64,000 bases of DNA from an uncultured Aquimarina sp. (GCA_947498705.1 CANMLW010000001.1:186001-250000); one strand, 5' to 3'. Positions 1 through 9,641 are shown, counted from the first letter of the stretch. Numbers and translations are program-made. Notes: generated by a model not told the origin, from the letters alone.

Positions 1-571
1 GTTCTCCCATTCCAGCAAGAATAAGTATTCCAGAAAAAACAACGACACCGATACCATCATTAAATAGTGATTCACCTTCGATTTTAATACTTAAACTTTT
101 TGCAATATTTGATTTTTTAAGAATTGCCATTACTGCTATTGGATCTGTTGGAGATATCAATGCTCCAAATAGCAAGGCATGTAAAAAAGGTAAATTTATA
201 CCGATTAATTGTGCTGTATAATAAGTTAAGCAACCTACAATAAAAGTAGATATTAGCACCCCTAATGTTGCAAAGAGAAGTATTGGCCATTTTTCTTTTG
301 CCAGTTCATCTATATTTACATGCAATGCTCCTGCAAAAAGAAGAAAACTTAAAATCCCGTCTAGCAATAATGACCTGAAATCAGAATTAGTAACAATATC
401 ACAGAAAAACTTATAGAATTCTGGAACTATATTTTTACTAAGAGTAATAAGGATGATGGTGACCAAACTCATTAGCATCAATCCAATAGTAGTAGGGAGC
501 CTAAACCACTTATAGTTTACAAAATTAAAAAAAGCAGCGATGGCAAAAATAATACTGAAAGATTGTAACAT
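1..571 (-). CDS. CPA1-family Na+/H+ antiporter, C-terminal part cut by window edge
   Basis: The reverse strand reads from an ATG at 571 to the window edge without a stop, giving the first 190 residues. At least five hydrophobic segments are visible. The motif ISPTDPIAV and, about 20 residues later, EGESLFNDG are the family signatures; the Asp residues belong to the ion-binding core of cation/proton antiporter family 1. The protein probably exchanges Na+ (or K+) for H+ across the inner membrane. A minus-strand -7-like box (CAAAAATA at 616-623) lies 45 bases upstream of the start. The rest of the protein lies to the left of the window, so any C-terminal TrkA or cNMP domain cannot be judged. Confidence 0.88.
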   Translation of the reverse strand, partial: MLQSFSIIFAIAAFFNFVNYKWFRLPTTIGLMLMSLVTIILITLSKNIVPEFYKFFCDIVTNSDFRSLLLDGILSFLLFAGALHVNIDELAKEKWPILLFATLGVLISTFIVGCLTYYTAQLIGINLPFLHALLFGALISPTDPIAVMAILKKSNIAKSLSIKIEGESLFNDGIGVVVFSGILILAGMGE

Positions 572-746
572 AGGTGATCAAGTTTTTACATTAATATATT
601 TTACAATAAAGGGATCAAAAATAATTGCACTTTCCTTTTTTAAAATTAATTCATATTCAAAAAGAATGCTTTTTGTAAAAAAGTAAACTCAGAATAAAAA
701 AACAACCTAATAAATTGAACAACAAATAGAAATATTATTTCTATTA

Positions 747-2702
747 TTAAATAAGGTCAACATCTGTAATTACCTCTAGTAAAGCGGGACCTTTATGGTC
801 TCTTATTTTTTTCATAGCTGGTATTAAATCTTCTAATTTTTCTACACGTATGCCAAGTGCTCCACAATTTTGTGCAAATTCTGCAAAATTAGGGTTAACA
901 AGAGATGTTTGCCATACATCGAGTTCTGCTGCACGTTGTTCTTTAGAGATTTTTCCTAGTTCAGAATTATTAAGGACAATATGCTTAATATTCATATTGT
1001 ATTTTACCAAGGTTGTAATTTCTGAAAGGTATTGTCCAAGTCCACCGTCTCCAGATACAGACCAAATAGGACGTTCATGTCCTTGTGCTGCCCAGGCTCC
1101 AATTGCCGCCGGTAATGCAAAGCCTATCGATCCTAAATAACCAGACATGATGATAGATTGCTTTTTAGGTTCAAAATACCTCCCAAAAGAGTACGTATTA
1201 TTTCCAACATCAACCGCTATTACTGCATCATCAGGTGTTATCTTATTCATAGCATCAAAAAGTGCTATAGAACTAAGCCCTTTATTATTAGAATCTTCTA
1301 ATCTACTTTGTTTTTCCTCTCTCCAGATTTTCCACCGGGCTGCTATTTCTGGTTTTTGATTTATGGTATTGACTTTTCCTGTTGTTTTTTCTTTTAGTAC
1401 AGCCAAAGTTTCTGATATTTCTCCCCATAAAGCGGCATCTACTTTATGAAATTTACTTAGGGCCATAGGATCAAAATCTACCTGAATGATTGGTTTTTTG
1501 GGCGTAATCCCGGTATGATTAGAAAAAGAAGCTCCAAAAACAATTAGAAGGTCACTTTCATTCATAAACCAAGAAGCGATTGGAGTACCGCTTCTTCCTA
1601 GTACACCGCAACCTAATACATGATGATCAGGGATAAGTCCTTTTCCTTTAAAAGTTGTAATTACAGGACAGTTAAGTGTTTCTGCATAAGTAATTATAGC
1701 GTCCATATTAAATCTAGCACCATGACCTACAATAATAACTGGTCTTTTTGCAGATAGAATCATTGTACTTGCTTTGTTGATCATTTCTTTTGGAGGAGAA
1801 ATACAGAAAGAAGTAATTCTATTTTCTGGGGTTTGCGCTTTATCTCTTTTCTTCTTATTACTAAATGCTACTTCATCAGGAAAGGTTAAATGCGAAACTT
1901 CTCTTTTTATAAGTGCTGTTTTAATAGCTAGAGACATTAGTTCGCTATGGTTAGAATTTTGATGAACAGCATGATTAAACTCTGCAACCGATTCAAATGC
2001 TTTGGCAAGATCAACTTCCTGAAAAGCACCAGTGCCAACCACTTGGGTGTTTACTTGTCCTGATAATGCTAATAATGGCGCTCGATCTACTTTTGCATCC
2101 CACATCCCAGTAAACATATTGGTGGCACCTGGGCCTGCAATACCAAAACATGCAGCTGGCTTACCAGTAAGTTTTGCATATCCAGATGCAGCAAAAGCTG
2201 CGGCTCCTTCGTGTCTAATACCAAAATATCTAAGTTTTCCTTCGTTTTCTAATCTTCTCATAGCATCTGCAACACCAAGATTACTATGTCCTACCATACC
2301 AAATACTGTATTGACTCCCCAGTTAACCATAGTTTGTATCATCACATCAGAAACGGTTTCTTGATGTATAGTTTCTTCAGGTACGCCCACATAAATAGCG
2401 TTATCCTTTTCTTTAACATCAAAGGTGTTTACCCCATCGTCATAGCCACCTGGTGGTAATCCAGTACAAGGGTGAAAATCCCAACCATGCCATGGACAAC
2501 GCAGTAAACCATTTTCTATAGATCCTTCTCCCAACGGCCCTCCTTGATGAGGACATCGGTTGTCTAAAGCAGAAAATTTACCTTCAAAATGAGTTAAACA
2601 AATACCTTGATGACCGGCGGTAACGGTTTGTACTCTTCCTTCTGGTAGTTTGTCTTTTGTATCCAATACTTTATACCATACTGTCTCTTTTTTTGAAGCC
2701 AT
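747..2702 (-). CDS. Rieske [2Fe-2S] domain fused to a thiamine-diphosphate enzyme (pyruvate oxidase/acetolactate synthase-like)
   Basis: Residues 1-110 form a Rieske domain with ligands C50, H52, C69 and H72 (CPHQGG and CPWHGW). Residues from about 115 to 651 form a full ThDP enzyme: catalytic Glu165 in RHEGAAAF, a central Rossmann-like domain (about 310-420), and the GDGG...NN cofactor motif near 551-580. Known ThDP oxidases and lyases of this group decarboxylate 2-oxo acids or act on oxalyl/acyl-CoA substrates; the substrate cannot be read from the sequence. The fusion suggests electrons leave through the Fe-S cluster. It is the last gene of a minus-strand operon with 3897-5507, 3110-3859 and 2721-3104 (gaps of 37, 5 and 18 bases). 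I chose the ATG at 2702; a TTG two codons upstream is possible. Confidence 0.87.
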   Translation of the reverse strand: MASKKETVWYKVLDTKDKLPEGRVQTVTAGHQGICLTHFEGKFSALDNRCPHQGGPLGEGSIENGLLRCPWHGWDFHPCTGLPPGGYDDGVNTFDVKEKDNAIYVGVPEETIHQETVSDVMIQTMVNWGVNTVFGMVGHSNLGVADAMRRLENEGKLRYFGIRHEGAAAFAASGYAKLTGKPAACFGIAGPGATNMFTGMWDAKVDRAPLLALSGQVNTQVVGTGAFQEVDLAKAFESVAEFNHAVHQNSNHSELMSLAIKTALIKREVSHLTFPDEVAFSNKKKRDKAQTPENRITSFCISPPKEMINKASTMILSAKRPVIIVGHGARFNMDAIITYAETLNCPVITTFKGKGLIPDHHVLGCGVLGRSGTPIASWFMNESDLLIVFGASFSNHTGITPKKPIIQVDFDPMALSKFHKVDAALWGEISETLAVLKEKTTGKVNTINQKPEIAARWKIWREEKQSRLEDSNNKGLSSIALFDAMNKITPDDAVIAVDVGNNTYSFGRYFEPKKQSIIMSGYLGSIGFALPAAIGAWAAQGHERPIWSVSGDGGLGQYLSEITTLVKYNMNIKHIVLNNSELGKISKEQRAAELDVWQTSLVNPNFAEFAQNCGALGIRVEKLEDLIPAMKKIRDHKGPALLEVITDVDLI

Positions 2703-2720
2703 ACTCAAATTTTATTGGTG

Positions 2721-3104
2721 TTATGATTTATTATTGAATTGATCTTGCCTGATATTTACCGCTTTAAATGAATAAAGAATTAATATAATCAAGCCTAATA
2801 GGGCACTTATAATGCCAGTAATTGTAATGTATATTGCAGAATCAAAATTAGCTTGTGTACTTTTGTAAACACCTGCAATTAATGCCGAAATAACGAAAAG
2901 TGCCACTGCGATATATAGAAAAACCATTGCGCTATTAAGCAGTTTTAATTGTTTCAATTTTCGTTTTATAAGTCCTTCTTCAATGGTTACTTCTTTAATT
3001 AATTCTTTAATTTCAGTACTTAGATTAACTAAAAGATTAGAAGTAGATAATATCAAAAGCCCAATACCAGGAATTATAGTTGCCGGGATATACCAGTGTT
3101 CCAT
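2721..3104 (-). CDS. Small inner-membrane protein, possibly DUF2721-like
   Basis: This 127-residue protein has three predicted membrane helices: residues about 6-28, 59-80 and 90-112. A charged, helical stretch of about 30 residues separates helices one and two, carrying the run KRKLKQLKLLN. This layout resembles DUF2721 membrane proteins, but the match is only by impression. It lies 5 bases after 3110-3859 and 18 bases before the Rieske-ThDP gene, so it is almost certainly co-transcribed. It could anchor the two Rieske enzymes or pass electrons to the membrane; that is inference only. Confidence 0.7.
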   Translation of the reverse strand: MEHWYIPATIIPGIGLLILSTSNLLVNLSTEIKELIKEVTIEEGLIKRKLKQLKLLNSAMVFLYIAVALFVISALIAGVYKSTQANFDSAIYITITGIISALLGLIILILYSFKAVNIRQDQFNNKS

Positions 3105-3109
3105 TATAT

Positions 3110-3859
3110 TTATTTTTTATAACTGATAAACGCTTCTTCAAAAAAGGCACTGGCTTTATTTAGATCAACACCGGTTATCGGTAAAATAGCTCCTTTATAT
3201 TCTTCACTATACCACTTACCATGGGTTAAAGAAGAAAATTCTGAAGTATCAATCGCATCATGACCTTTATATGCACTTATATAAAAGTAATAATCATTAA
3301 CCATGGTATCTGGAATTGCAAGCCCTAGTCCCACAGATGTTCCTTTTTCATCATTAAAGGTAGAAAAAGCGCCAATGTCAAAGTGATGTGGCCAGACTCT
3401 AATTTCAGAATTCAAATGATGATTCTTCAGAAATGTTTCAAGAGTATGTTGTGCCAATTTTCTATGATTAATCAACTCTTGTAATGCCGTTTTATCTTGT
3501 AATGTAAATTTATAAGTATCTGTAATGGTTGGATAAGGTAATTCATAATGAAATTCATAGTGATACGGCTTTTCAATCGATGCTTTGGTAGCCATTTCTG
3601 ATATCCATTTTAGAACATCTTTATGGGTAGTGTTGTTTAATTGTAAAGTGTTTGTTGTAGCATTCGATTTCCATTCTAAAGAAAAATCATGATAGTTAAG
3701 TGATAACGTATCTCCTTTCTGATTTAGAGGACGAGTATACATCTTGGCTGTTACCGATGAAAACCCAAGATTAGTATGACTATCGTCATTTGTTTTGTTT
3801 AAAAAACTGATTCCAGCGGCGGCTAGGTATTGAGAGGCAATATGCATTTGTGTGGTCAT
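3110..3859 (-). CDS. Conserved hypothetical protein in the Rieske operon
   Basis: This soluble 249-residue protein has no signal peptide. I do not recognise the family. It contains a notable WPHHFDIG stretch near residue 156, which could bind a metal, and ends in a region rich in aromatics. It begins 37 bases after the Rieske-glutamate-synthase gene and ends 5 bases before the small membrane protein, so it belongs to the same operon. Its function is unknown. Confidence 0.75.
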   Translation of the reverse strand: MTTQMHIASQYLAAAGISFLNKTNDDSHTNLGFSSVTAKMYTRPLNQKGDTLSLNYHDFSLEWKSNATTNTLQLNNTTHKDVLKWISEMATKASIEKPYHYEFHYELPYPTITDTYKFTLQDKTALQELINHRKLAQHTLETFLKNHHLNSEIRVWPHHFDIGAFSTFNDEKGTSVGLGLAIPDTMVNDYYFYISAYKGHDAIDTSEFSSLTHGKWYSEEYKGAILPITGVDLNKASAFFEEAFISYKK

Positions 3860-3896
3860 ATTTTTAGTTTTTAGGTGTTAAGAATATTAGAATATG

Positions 3897-5507
3897 TTAT
3901 ACTACTCCAGCATAGTTAATACCTGATAATCTGTGTGTATCATAATCAAAAGTTGATAAATCGTCGGAGTTAAATTTGGCAATATCATCATATCCACATG
4001 CTCGGGCAATTACCTTGATGAGATCGTTGGTGGCATCAAAGTAATTATGAAGTTGTTTGGCAGAAGATTCTATTAATAATCTACTTCTTAAGGATTCTTT
4101 TTGTGTTGCAATACCTACCGGGCAATTATTACTTCCGCAAGCACGCATTCCCAAACAACCGATTGCTTGTAATGCAGAGTTTGATACTGCTATAGCATCT
4201 GCACCCAACATTAGAGCCTTGGCAAAATCTTCTGCTATTCGCAACCCTCCTGTAATTATTAAGGTAATGTCCTTGGCGTTAACGCTATCCAGGTACTTTC
4301 GTGCTCTTGCTAATGCGGGAATAGTTGGAACATTAATATTGTCTCTTAAGATAGTTGGGGCAGACCCTGTTCCTCCTCCACGGCCATCAAGAATGATATA
4401 ATCGACGCCTACATCCAAAGCAAATTGAATATCTTTTTCGATATGACTAGCTGCAATTTTAAAACCAATAGGAATACCGCCGGTTCTTTTTCTTACTTCT
4501 TCTGCAAAGTCCTTAAAATCGTTTACCCCATGAAAATCTGGAAAAGTGGCAGGAGATATTGCAGTTTGTCCTTCTTTTAGACCTCGTACAGCTGCAATCT
4601 CTTTAGTTACTTTGCTTCCGGGTAAATGACCTCCGGTTCCTGTTTTAGCCCCTTGTCCTCCTTTAAAATGAAATGCCTGAACCTTATCAAGTTTATCCCA
4701 TGAGAATCCAAATTTTGCAGAGGCTAGTTCGTAAAAGTATTTGGTATTATTCTCTTGTTCTTTGGGGAGCATTCCACCTTCTCCCGAACATATTCCCGTT
4801 CCCGCCATTTCTGCACCTCTGGACAATGCTATTTTTGCCTCACGTGAAAGCGCTCCAAAACTCATATCACTTACAAATAAAGGAATGTCTAGTTTTAATG
4901 GTTTTTTTGCATTAGGACCTATTACGACTTGAGTGACAACTTCTTCGTGATCTAATAAGGGCCTATTGGCCAGTTGAGCTGGTAAAAACTGAATGTTAGA
5001 CCATTTTGGCAATGTATTACGGTCAACACCCATAGAAGCCGAAAAGCCATGATGTCCAAGGTTTTTGAGTCCGTTTTTTGCAAGTTCTTTTATATAACCT
5101 GTATAAGGTTCTGTGTCTTCGGGATGAGTATCGGCATATGCCCCAAGATATTCATTTCTGTTAAAAGGCTGTGGGTGTTCTTCTAAATATGCATTGATTT
5201 CATTTTCATCAACATAAAGAGTATCTTTTTCTATCTTGGTATTAAATTTTTGTAATACTTCTTTGTTATTATATTCAGAAACTCCTGTATCATATCTATA
5301 ATCCCAACCATGTACACCGCAAATTAAATTATGTCCATCAATATGTCCATCGGCCATTAAGGCTCCTCTATGTAGACATCTTCCGTAAAGTACAGAAATA
5401 TCGTTGCCGTATTTAATAATGACTAAGTCTAATCCATTTACAAGAGCATGAGTAGGCTTTTTATCTTCTAAGTCATTTAGTTGAGCAATGGCGATGGGTT
5501 TTTTCAT
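3897..5507 (-). CDS. Rieske [2Fe-2S] domain fused to an FMN-binding glutamate synthase-like domain
   Basis: Residues 1-105 are a Rieske domain (C44, H46, C63, H66 in CLHRG and CGVHGWDY). From about 150 onward the protein is the FMN/TIM-barrel synthase domain of large-subunit glutamate synthase. It shows GGQGAKTGTGGHLPG, DGRGGGTGSAPT and a C-x5-C-x4-C cluster ending in NCPVGIATQ, which in GltB binds a 3Fe-4S centre. The glutamine amidotransferase domain and the beta-helix tail of true GltB are absent, so it need not make glutamate from glutamine. It is the first gene of the four-gene operon. The promoter should lie in 5508-5600, where a near-consensus CAAATATG is present on this strand. Confidence 0.88.
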   Translation of the reverse strand: MKKPIAIAQLNDLEDKKPTHALVNGLDLVIIKYGNDISVLYGRCLHRGALMADGHIDGHNLICGVHGWDYRYDTGVSEYNNKEVLQKFNTKIEKDTLYVDENEINAYLEEHPQPFNRNEYLGAYADTHPEDTEPYTGYIKELAKNGLKNLGHHGFSASMGVDRNTLPKWSNIQFLPAQLANRPLLDHEEVVTQVVIGPNAKKPLKLDIPLFVSDMSFGALSREAKIALSRGAEMAGTGICSGEGGMLPKEQENNTKYFYELASAKFGFSWDKLDKVQAFHFKGGQGAKTGTGGHLPGSKVTKEIAAVRGLKEGQTAISPATFPDFHGVNDFKDFAEEVRKRTGGIPIGFKIAASHIEKDIQFALDVGVDYIILDGRGGGTGSAPTILRDNINVPTIPALARARKYLDSVNAKDITLIITGGLRIAEDFAKALMLGADAIAVSNSALQAIGCLGMRACGSNNCPVGIATQKESLRSRLLIESSAKQLHNYFDATNDLIKVIARACGYDDIAKFNSDDLSTFDYDTHRLSGINYAGVV

Positions 5508-5945
5508 TAGTGGGAGTATTTATTTATATATTAATAATTAGAATGATGTTGTAGTAGTACATATCTACAAATATGATAATTGGTCTCATAAGTTTGATAA
5601 GTCTTTCATGTTTTCGAAAGATTAAATCGATTTGTGAAATTTTATCATAATAATATGGTACTTAAAGATATGAAACTTGTTTCAATTTTTTTAATAATCA
5701 ATAATCTTAGATAAAAGAGGTTAGCGTACATTTTTTATAAAATATTGATTAGTGTTTTTTGTTGGTTTTTACATTGAAAGTGTTGTGTTGATACGTTGAA
5801 TTCGATGATAATTTTTATAATTTTAAAAGTACTACATTCTTTATCCAAGAGTATTGGACATATTTCCGGAAGTTGTTTTCAGAATGGTTTAAACATTTTA
5901 TGCATATTTGTTTAATGAATCATTGAGAAATCAAAATTTGAATTA
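5508..5945. other. Divergent intergenic region (438 bp)
   Basis: This AT-rich stretch lies between the start of the Rieske operon (minus) and the lipoprotein gene at 5946 (plus). It must hold both promoters. No convincing ORF, RNA gene or repeat is visible. TTTG-containing boxes at about 5908-5910 and, on the minus strand, near 5570 are one base off the TAnnTTTG consensus. Confidence 0.6.
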
Positions 5946-6470
5946 ATGAAACTCTTTTTAGGAATAGTATTATCAACTTTTTGCTTTTTTGCTTGTTCAA
6001 AAGCAAATAGAGGACAGCACAATACGGCAACATCAACTACGAATCAGGATTTAGATAATGAAAAAGGTATAGATTACACACAGGTAGAATTAAAAATAGA
6101 GAGAGGTGCTTTTCATTACGATAAATTTGTTTTGGCAGATACAACAATAACTTTTTTTCCTTCTTTAGATGGATTTAAAAGTGAATTCGATAAGTATAAT
6201 CGTATTTCTAAGCAGAGAATTAGTAAAGAGAATAGAGATAAATTAATTAGACATTTGATAGATAATGATATATTCGATCTAAACGAGGTTTACCCTTGCA
6301 GTGCTTCTTGTAGTAGTGGGTTGATCGTAACATTAAACATTAACAATCGAACAAAAAAAATTATTTGTGATGACTTTAAACTAGATTGCCCAGCTCTTAT
6401 GCAATTTATTGAGCAAGAAATACTTCGTTTGCACGGTAAAAACTTAAAGCGAATTATGTTACCAGGGTGA
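5946..6470 (+). CDS. Hypothetical lipoprotein
   Basis: The N-terminus is a lipoprotein signal (hydrophobic residues 4-15, then FFAC with Cys17 as the likely lipidated residue) and an Asn/Thr-rich linker. The mature domain of about 125 residues has three close cysteines in YPCSASCSSG, a fourth in IICDD and a fifth in LDCPA, so disulfides are likely in the periplasm. I do not recognise the family. It stands alone on the plus strand, facing the lipoprotein pair at 6536-7985. Confidence 0.75.
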   Translation: MKLFLGIVLSTFCFFACSKANRGQHNTATSTTNQDLDNEKGIDYTQVELKIERGAFHYDKFVLADTTITFFPSLDGFKSEFDKYNRISKQRISKENRDKLIRHLIDNDIFDLNEVYPCSASCSSGLIVTLNINNRTKKIICDDFKLDCPALMQFIEQEILRLHGKNLKRIMLPG

Positions 6471-6535
6471 TTTATCGGGATTGTAAAATCTTTAAAATGT
6501 ATACGTTAATTTAAAAACGATCTTATACAAACCAA

Positions 6536-7066
6536 TTATTTGGTTACAGTAATCTCGTCTTCCCCAAATTCAAGTTGTTCTTGTCTTAATGAAAACTCGG
6601 CACCATTTAATGTAATATCTTTTAGTATTATTTTTCTGGTATAAATAATTGTAGAAGCTGTTTCTTCTTTAAGAGTATAAAGAATTTCGGCATTTCCATC
6701 GGTACTTAAGAATTCTTGATTTATAGTGATGCCAGAAGGAGGTACACTAGAACAAAAATAAGATGCTCCGTTTATTTTTGATCCAAAATTTCTATATACC
6801 AGTGTATTGGTGGTGTTGTTTAATTCGATAGTTACAGAAAGTTCATCGGGATCAGGCTCTAGTGTAAAAGTGGTACTGGTAAATCCTAACGAAAAAGAGC
6901 GAGTAGCTTCTTGGTCTATCTTATACAATACAAATGTGTTTTTTTCAGTATTTGTACAACTTTCTATAGGAGCTGTAAAATTATCGATATTGTTTTCTAG
7001 TACATCTCCTTCACTACAGCTGCTAAGTAGAAAATATAGAAAAAGTAAGTGTATTGATTTATGCAT
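6536..7066 (-). CDS. Hypothetical lipoprotein, paralogue of its upstream neighbour
   Basis: I start it at the ATG at 7066, because MHKSIHLLFLYFLLSSC is a clean lipoprotein signal with the lipidated Cys at residue 17. The longer reading from 7162 would overlap the neighbour's coding end and bury the signal. The mature domain repeats the plan of 7077-7985: an early Cys, a xxYxI-T/S core, then (F/Y)CSxVPxSxI near the middle. The two genes are separated by only 10 bases and form an operon. They probably arose by tandem duplication. The function is unknown, and an outer-membrane-anchored location is inferred. Confidence 0.75.
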   Translation of the reverse strand: MHKSIHLLFLYFLLSSCSEGDVLENNIDNFTAPIESCTNTEKNTFVLYKIDQEATRSFSLGFTSTTFTLEPDPDELSVTIELNNTTNTLVYRNFGSKINGASYFCSSVPPSGITINQEFLSTDGNAEILYTLKEETASTIIYTRKIILKDITLNGAEFSLRQEQLEFGEDEITVTK

Positions 7067-7076
7067 TATATATATT

Positions 7077-7985
7077 CTATTCATTTTTTTTGGTAACCTT
7101 ATTAATGGTAACATCTCGATGTCCAAAAGAAAAGTTGTCATTTTCAAAATTCTGATCACCACTGTCGAAAACTAGTTTGTTTACAGATATGGTTGTTCTA
7201 AAGGTTGTTCTAACGGTATTATCGAGTGCAGGGGCAATATCTATTTCTGTAGGAGTAGCTTCTGCATCAAGATAATAAGCAATACCGGTATCAGGATTTA
7301 TATCATCTCTGGGGTTTCCATTTTTATCAAAATCCTCATTTCTGGTTAGGATACCATCATTATCATCATCTTCTTCCAAATAATCAGGTATGTTATCGTT
7401 ATCTGTATCTCTTGGTTCATCGTTGTCAGGAATATTATTGGGCAATTCTACACTGGTTAGAATATTATCATTATCGTCATCCTGATCTTTATAATTAGGA
7501 ATTCCGTCACCGTCTGTATCATCATCTTCCAAATTACCATTATTATTTAAATCTTCGTCTTCTGCTGGGATACCATCATTATCATCTTCTTCTATGATTT
7601 CGGTAAAGATTTCTACCGTACCAGAGTTTCCTATACGTTCTTCTATAATAGAAATACTGCTGTTAGGAACATTAGAACAGTAGTAGTCATTTGTGATCTC
7701 TGAGGTAAAACTTCTATATATTAAAGTGTTTGGGTCTTGCCCTAATGTTATTAATAGTGGTGTTTCTGAAGCAATGGTGTCAGAAAAATTTTCATTAATA
7801 AAGCGAAAAGAAATGGATTCATTAATCGTTGTATTGATTTTATAAAAAACGTATTCATTTTCCTCAGATCCTTGGCAAAGTTCTAAGTCAGCTTCATCAA
7901 ACTCAAAGCTGGTTATGATAATGTCTCCATCGTCACAAGAAAACAATATCAGACTATAAAAAAATAAAAATATAAGCTTTTTCAC
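7077..7985 (-). CDS. Lipoprotein with thrombospondin type 3-like Asp-rich repeats
   Basis: A lipoprotein signal (residues 1-17, SLILFSC) is followed by a domain shared with the downstream paralogue (about 30-130). A run of DxDxDGI-type repeats follows at about 131-225 (DNDGIPAEDED, DTDGDGIPNY, DDDNDGILT). Such repeats bind calcium and act as stiff spacers in secreted Bacteroidota proteins. The last 60 residues resume a beta-type fold. Against the shorter paralogue, the Asp-rich block looks like an insertion between two halves of the shared domain. The gene faces away from the cysteine desulfurase at 8432. Confidence 0.8.
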   Translation of the reverse strand: MKKLIFLFFYSLILFSCDDGDIIITSFEFDEADLELCQGSEENEYVFYKINTTINESISFRFINENFSDTIASETPLLITLGQDPNTLIYRSFTSEITNDYYCSNVPNSSISIIEERIGNSGTVEIFTEIIEEDDNDGIPAEDEDLNNNGNLEDDDTDGDGIPNYKDQDDDNDNILTSVELPNNIPDNDEPRDTDNDNIPDYLEEDDDNDGILTRNEDFDKNGNPRDDINPDTGIAYYLDAEATPTEIDIAPALDNTVRTTFRTTISVNKLVFDSGDQNFENDNFSFGHRDVTINKVTKKNE

Positions 7986-8431
7986 CAGGTCTCAAAATTT
8001 TAATATTAGTACGTTATATATAAAGACGATAAAAAAACCATAATGTTTTGGTTATGTCTTCCGAATAACAATTTTGGACAAAAATAAGGCAATTGAAAGA
8101 TTATTGAATGACTGATTTAAAATAATTTTATTTTAACTAGTTTTGCACAAGAATATCATTGGGTTTTTGGGCTTTTCTGACAAATACTTTGCGATGGTTA
8201 AAGTTCTTTTAAATGAAAGTACTTAAGTAATAGAAAATGCCCTATACTATATATCCATCGTTATTTTCAGAATTATTCTTTTAAAAATAAACACATAATA
8301 TTCGATAGAGAGGATATTCCTTTTGGATTGATATGTTTTTAGTGAAGTAGTTTAACTATTTTAACAAATAAACTGATATTCTATACTCTTAAAATGTAAC
8401 ATCTAATAAGTTTCAAAAATACTGTATTCTT
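7986..8431. other. Divergent intergenic region (446 bp)
   Basis: This AT-rich spacer lies between the lipoprotein pair (minus) and the cysteine desulfurase (plus). No ORF above 40 codons on either strand looks coding. No tRNA, repeat or clear -7 box was found. Confidence 0.55.
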
Positions 8432-9580
8432 ATGCAAAAAATTTACTTTGATAATGCTGCTACAACGACCATAAGATCAGAAGTAATAACAAGAATGGTT
8501 GAAGTATTAGAAAGTGATTTCGGGAATGCTTCTTCTAGTCATTCTTATGGTAGATCTGCCAAAAATCATATAGAACAAACACGCAAAAATATTGCAAAAT
8601 ATTTAGGAGTGAGTGCCTCTGAAATTATTTTTACTTCTGGGGGTACCGAAGCTGATAATTTAGTTATCAATAGTGCGGTTAGAGATTTAGGTGTTTTACA
8701 TATTATTACATCAAGAATAGAACATCATGCAGTATTACATACAGTTCAGGAAATAGAATCTCGTACAAATGTAGTTGTAAGCTATGTTAGAATTAAAGAA
8801 AATGGGAGTGTGGATTATGAACATCTAGAGTCATTATTAGCTACTTCTAACACCAAGACATTGGTAAGTCTGATGCATATAAATAATGAAGTAGGAACAA
8901 TTCTAGATGTAGAAAGAGTTGGAGATTTATGCCAATCAAAAGGTGCTATTTTTCATAGTGATATGGTACAATCGATCGGTCATTATGAAGTAGATTTAAG
9001 TAAACTTTATATTGATTTTATAGCCGTAAGTGCTCATAAATTTCATGGCCCGAAAGGTGTTGGCTTTGCTTATGTACGAAAAAATTCGGGTTTAAAGCCG
9101 TTAATTTTTGGAGGAGAACAGGAACGAGGTTATAGAGCAGGAACAGAAAGCGTACATAATATTGTGGGTATGGACGTGGCATTACGATTAGCTTATGATC
9201 ATCTTGAAGAAGAAAAAAAATATATAGAAGAGATTAAGCAGTATTTTATAGATACACTAAAGAATGCTATTCACGGAGTTCGATTTAATGCAGACTCTGA
9301 TAGTAAGAAGCATTGCACCTATACTTTGATAAATGTGTGTTTGCCGGTTTCTGCCGAAAAAGCTGGTGTATTATTGTTTCATTTAGATATTAATGGAATT
9401 GCATGTTCTAAAGGAAGTGCATGCCAGAGTGGTAGTAGCAAGGGGTCTCATGTATTAACAGAAATTCTTTCTGAAGATGATTTGCAAAAACCATCGATTC
9501 GATTTTCTTTTTCAAAATATAATACAAAAGAAGAGGTAGACTATGTCGTAGGCGTATTAAAAGATTTTATTAATAGTTAG
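8432..9580 (+). CDS. Cysteine desulfurase (NifS/IscS-like, PLP-dependent)
   Basis: This 382-residue enzyme removes sulfur from cysteine as a persulfide for Fe-S or thio-cofactor synthesis. It shows DNAATT at the N-terminus, the PLP Lys203 in SAHKFHGPKG, His99 in the EHHA motif that stacks on PLP, and catalytic Cys331 in GSACQSG. The catalytic loop is long, as in the NifS/IscS class rather than SufS, although the rest is shorter than E. coli IscS. No scaffold or Fe-S assembly gene is adjacent, so its partner is unclear. A strong hairpin terminator follows at 9593. Confidence 0.92.
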   Translation: MQKIYFDNAATTTIRSEVITRMVEVLESDFGNASSSHSYGRSAKNHIEQTRKNIAKYLGVSASEIIFTSGGTEADNLVINSAVRDLGVLHIITSRIEHHAVLHTVQEIESRTNVVVSYVRIKENGSVDYEHLESLLATSNTKTLVSLMHINNEVGTILDVERVGDLCQSKGAIFHSDMVQSIGHYEVDLSKLYIDFIAVSAHKFHGPKGVGFAYVRKNSGLKPLIFGGEQERGYRAGTESVHNIVGMDVALRLAYDHLEEEKKYIEEIKQYFIDTLKNAIHGVRFNADSDSKKHCTYTLINVCLPVSAEKAGVLLFHLDINGIACSKGSACQSGSSKGSHVLTEILSEDDLQKPSIRFSFSKYNTKEEVDYVVGVLKDFINS

Positions 9581-9592
9581 AATAAACAATAA

Positions 9593-9621
9593 AAAAACCT
9601 AGCATAGTTCGCTAGGTTTTT
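9593..9621. terminator. Bidirectional hairpin terminator
   Basis: The 11-base arm AAAAACCTAGC (9593-9603) pairs perfectly with GCTAGGTTTTT (9611-9621) across a 7-base loop. Flanking A and T runs make it work in both directions. It lies between convergent 8432-9580 and 9642-10022. Confidence 0.9.
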
Positions 9622-9641
9622 ATCATATTTTATGTTGCGTT

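Noticed and set aside
850-2364. Plus-strand frames of 60-110 codons opposite the Rieske-ThDP gene
   Set aside because: They lie fully antisense to a strongly supported enzyme gene and show no domain or start signal. Codon-complement effects explain them.
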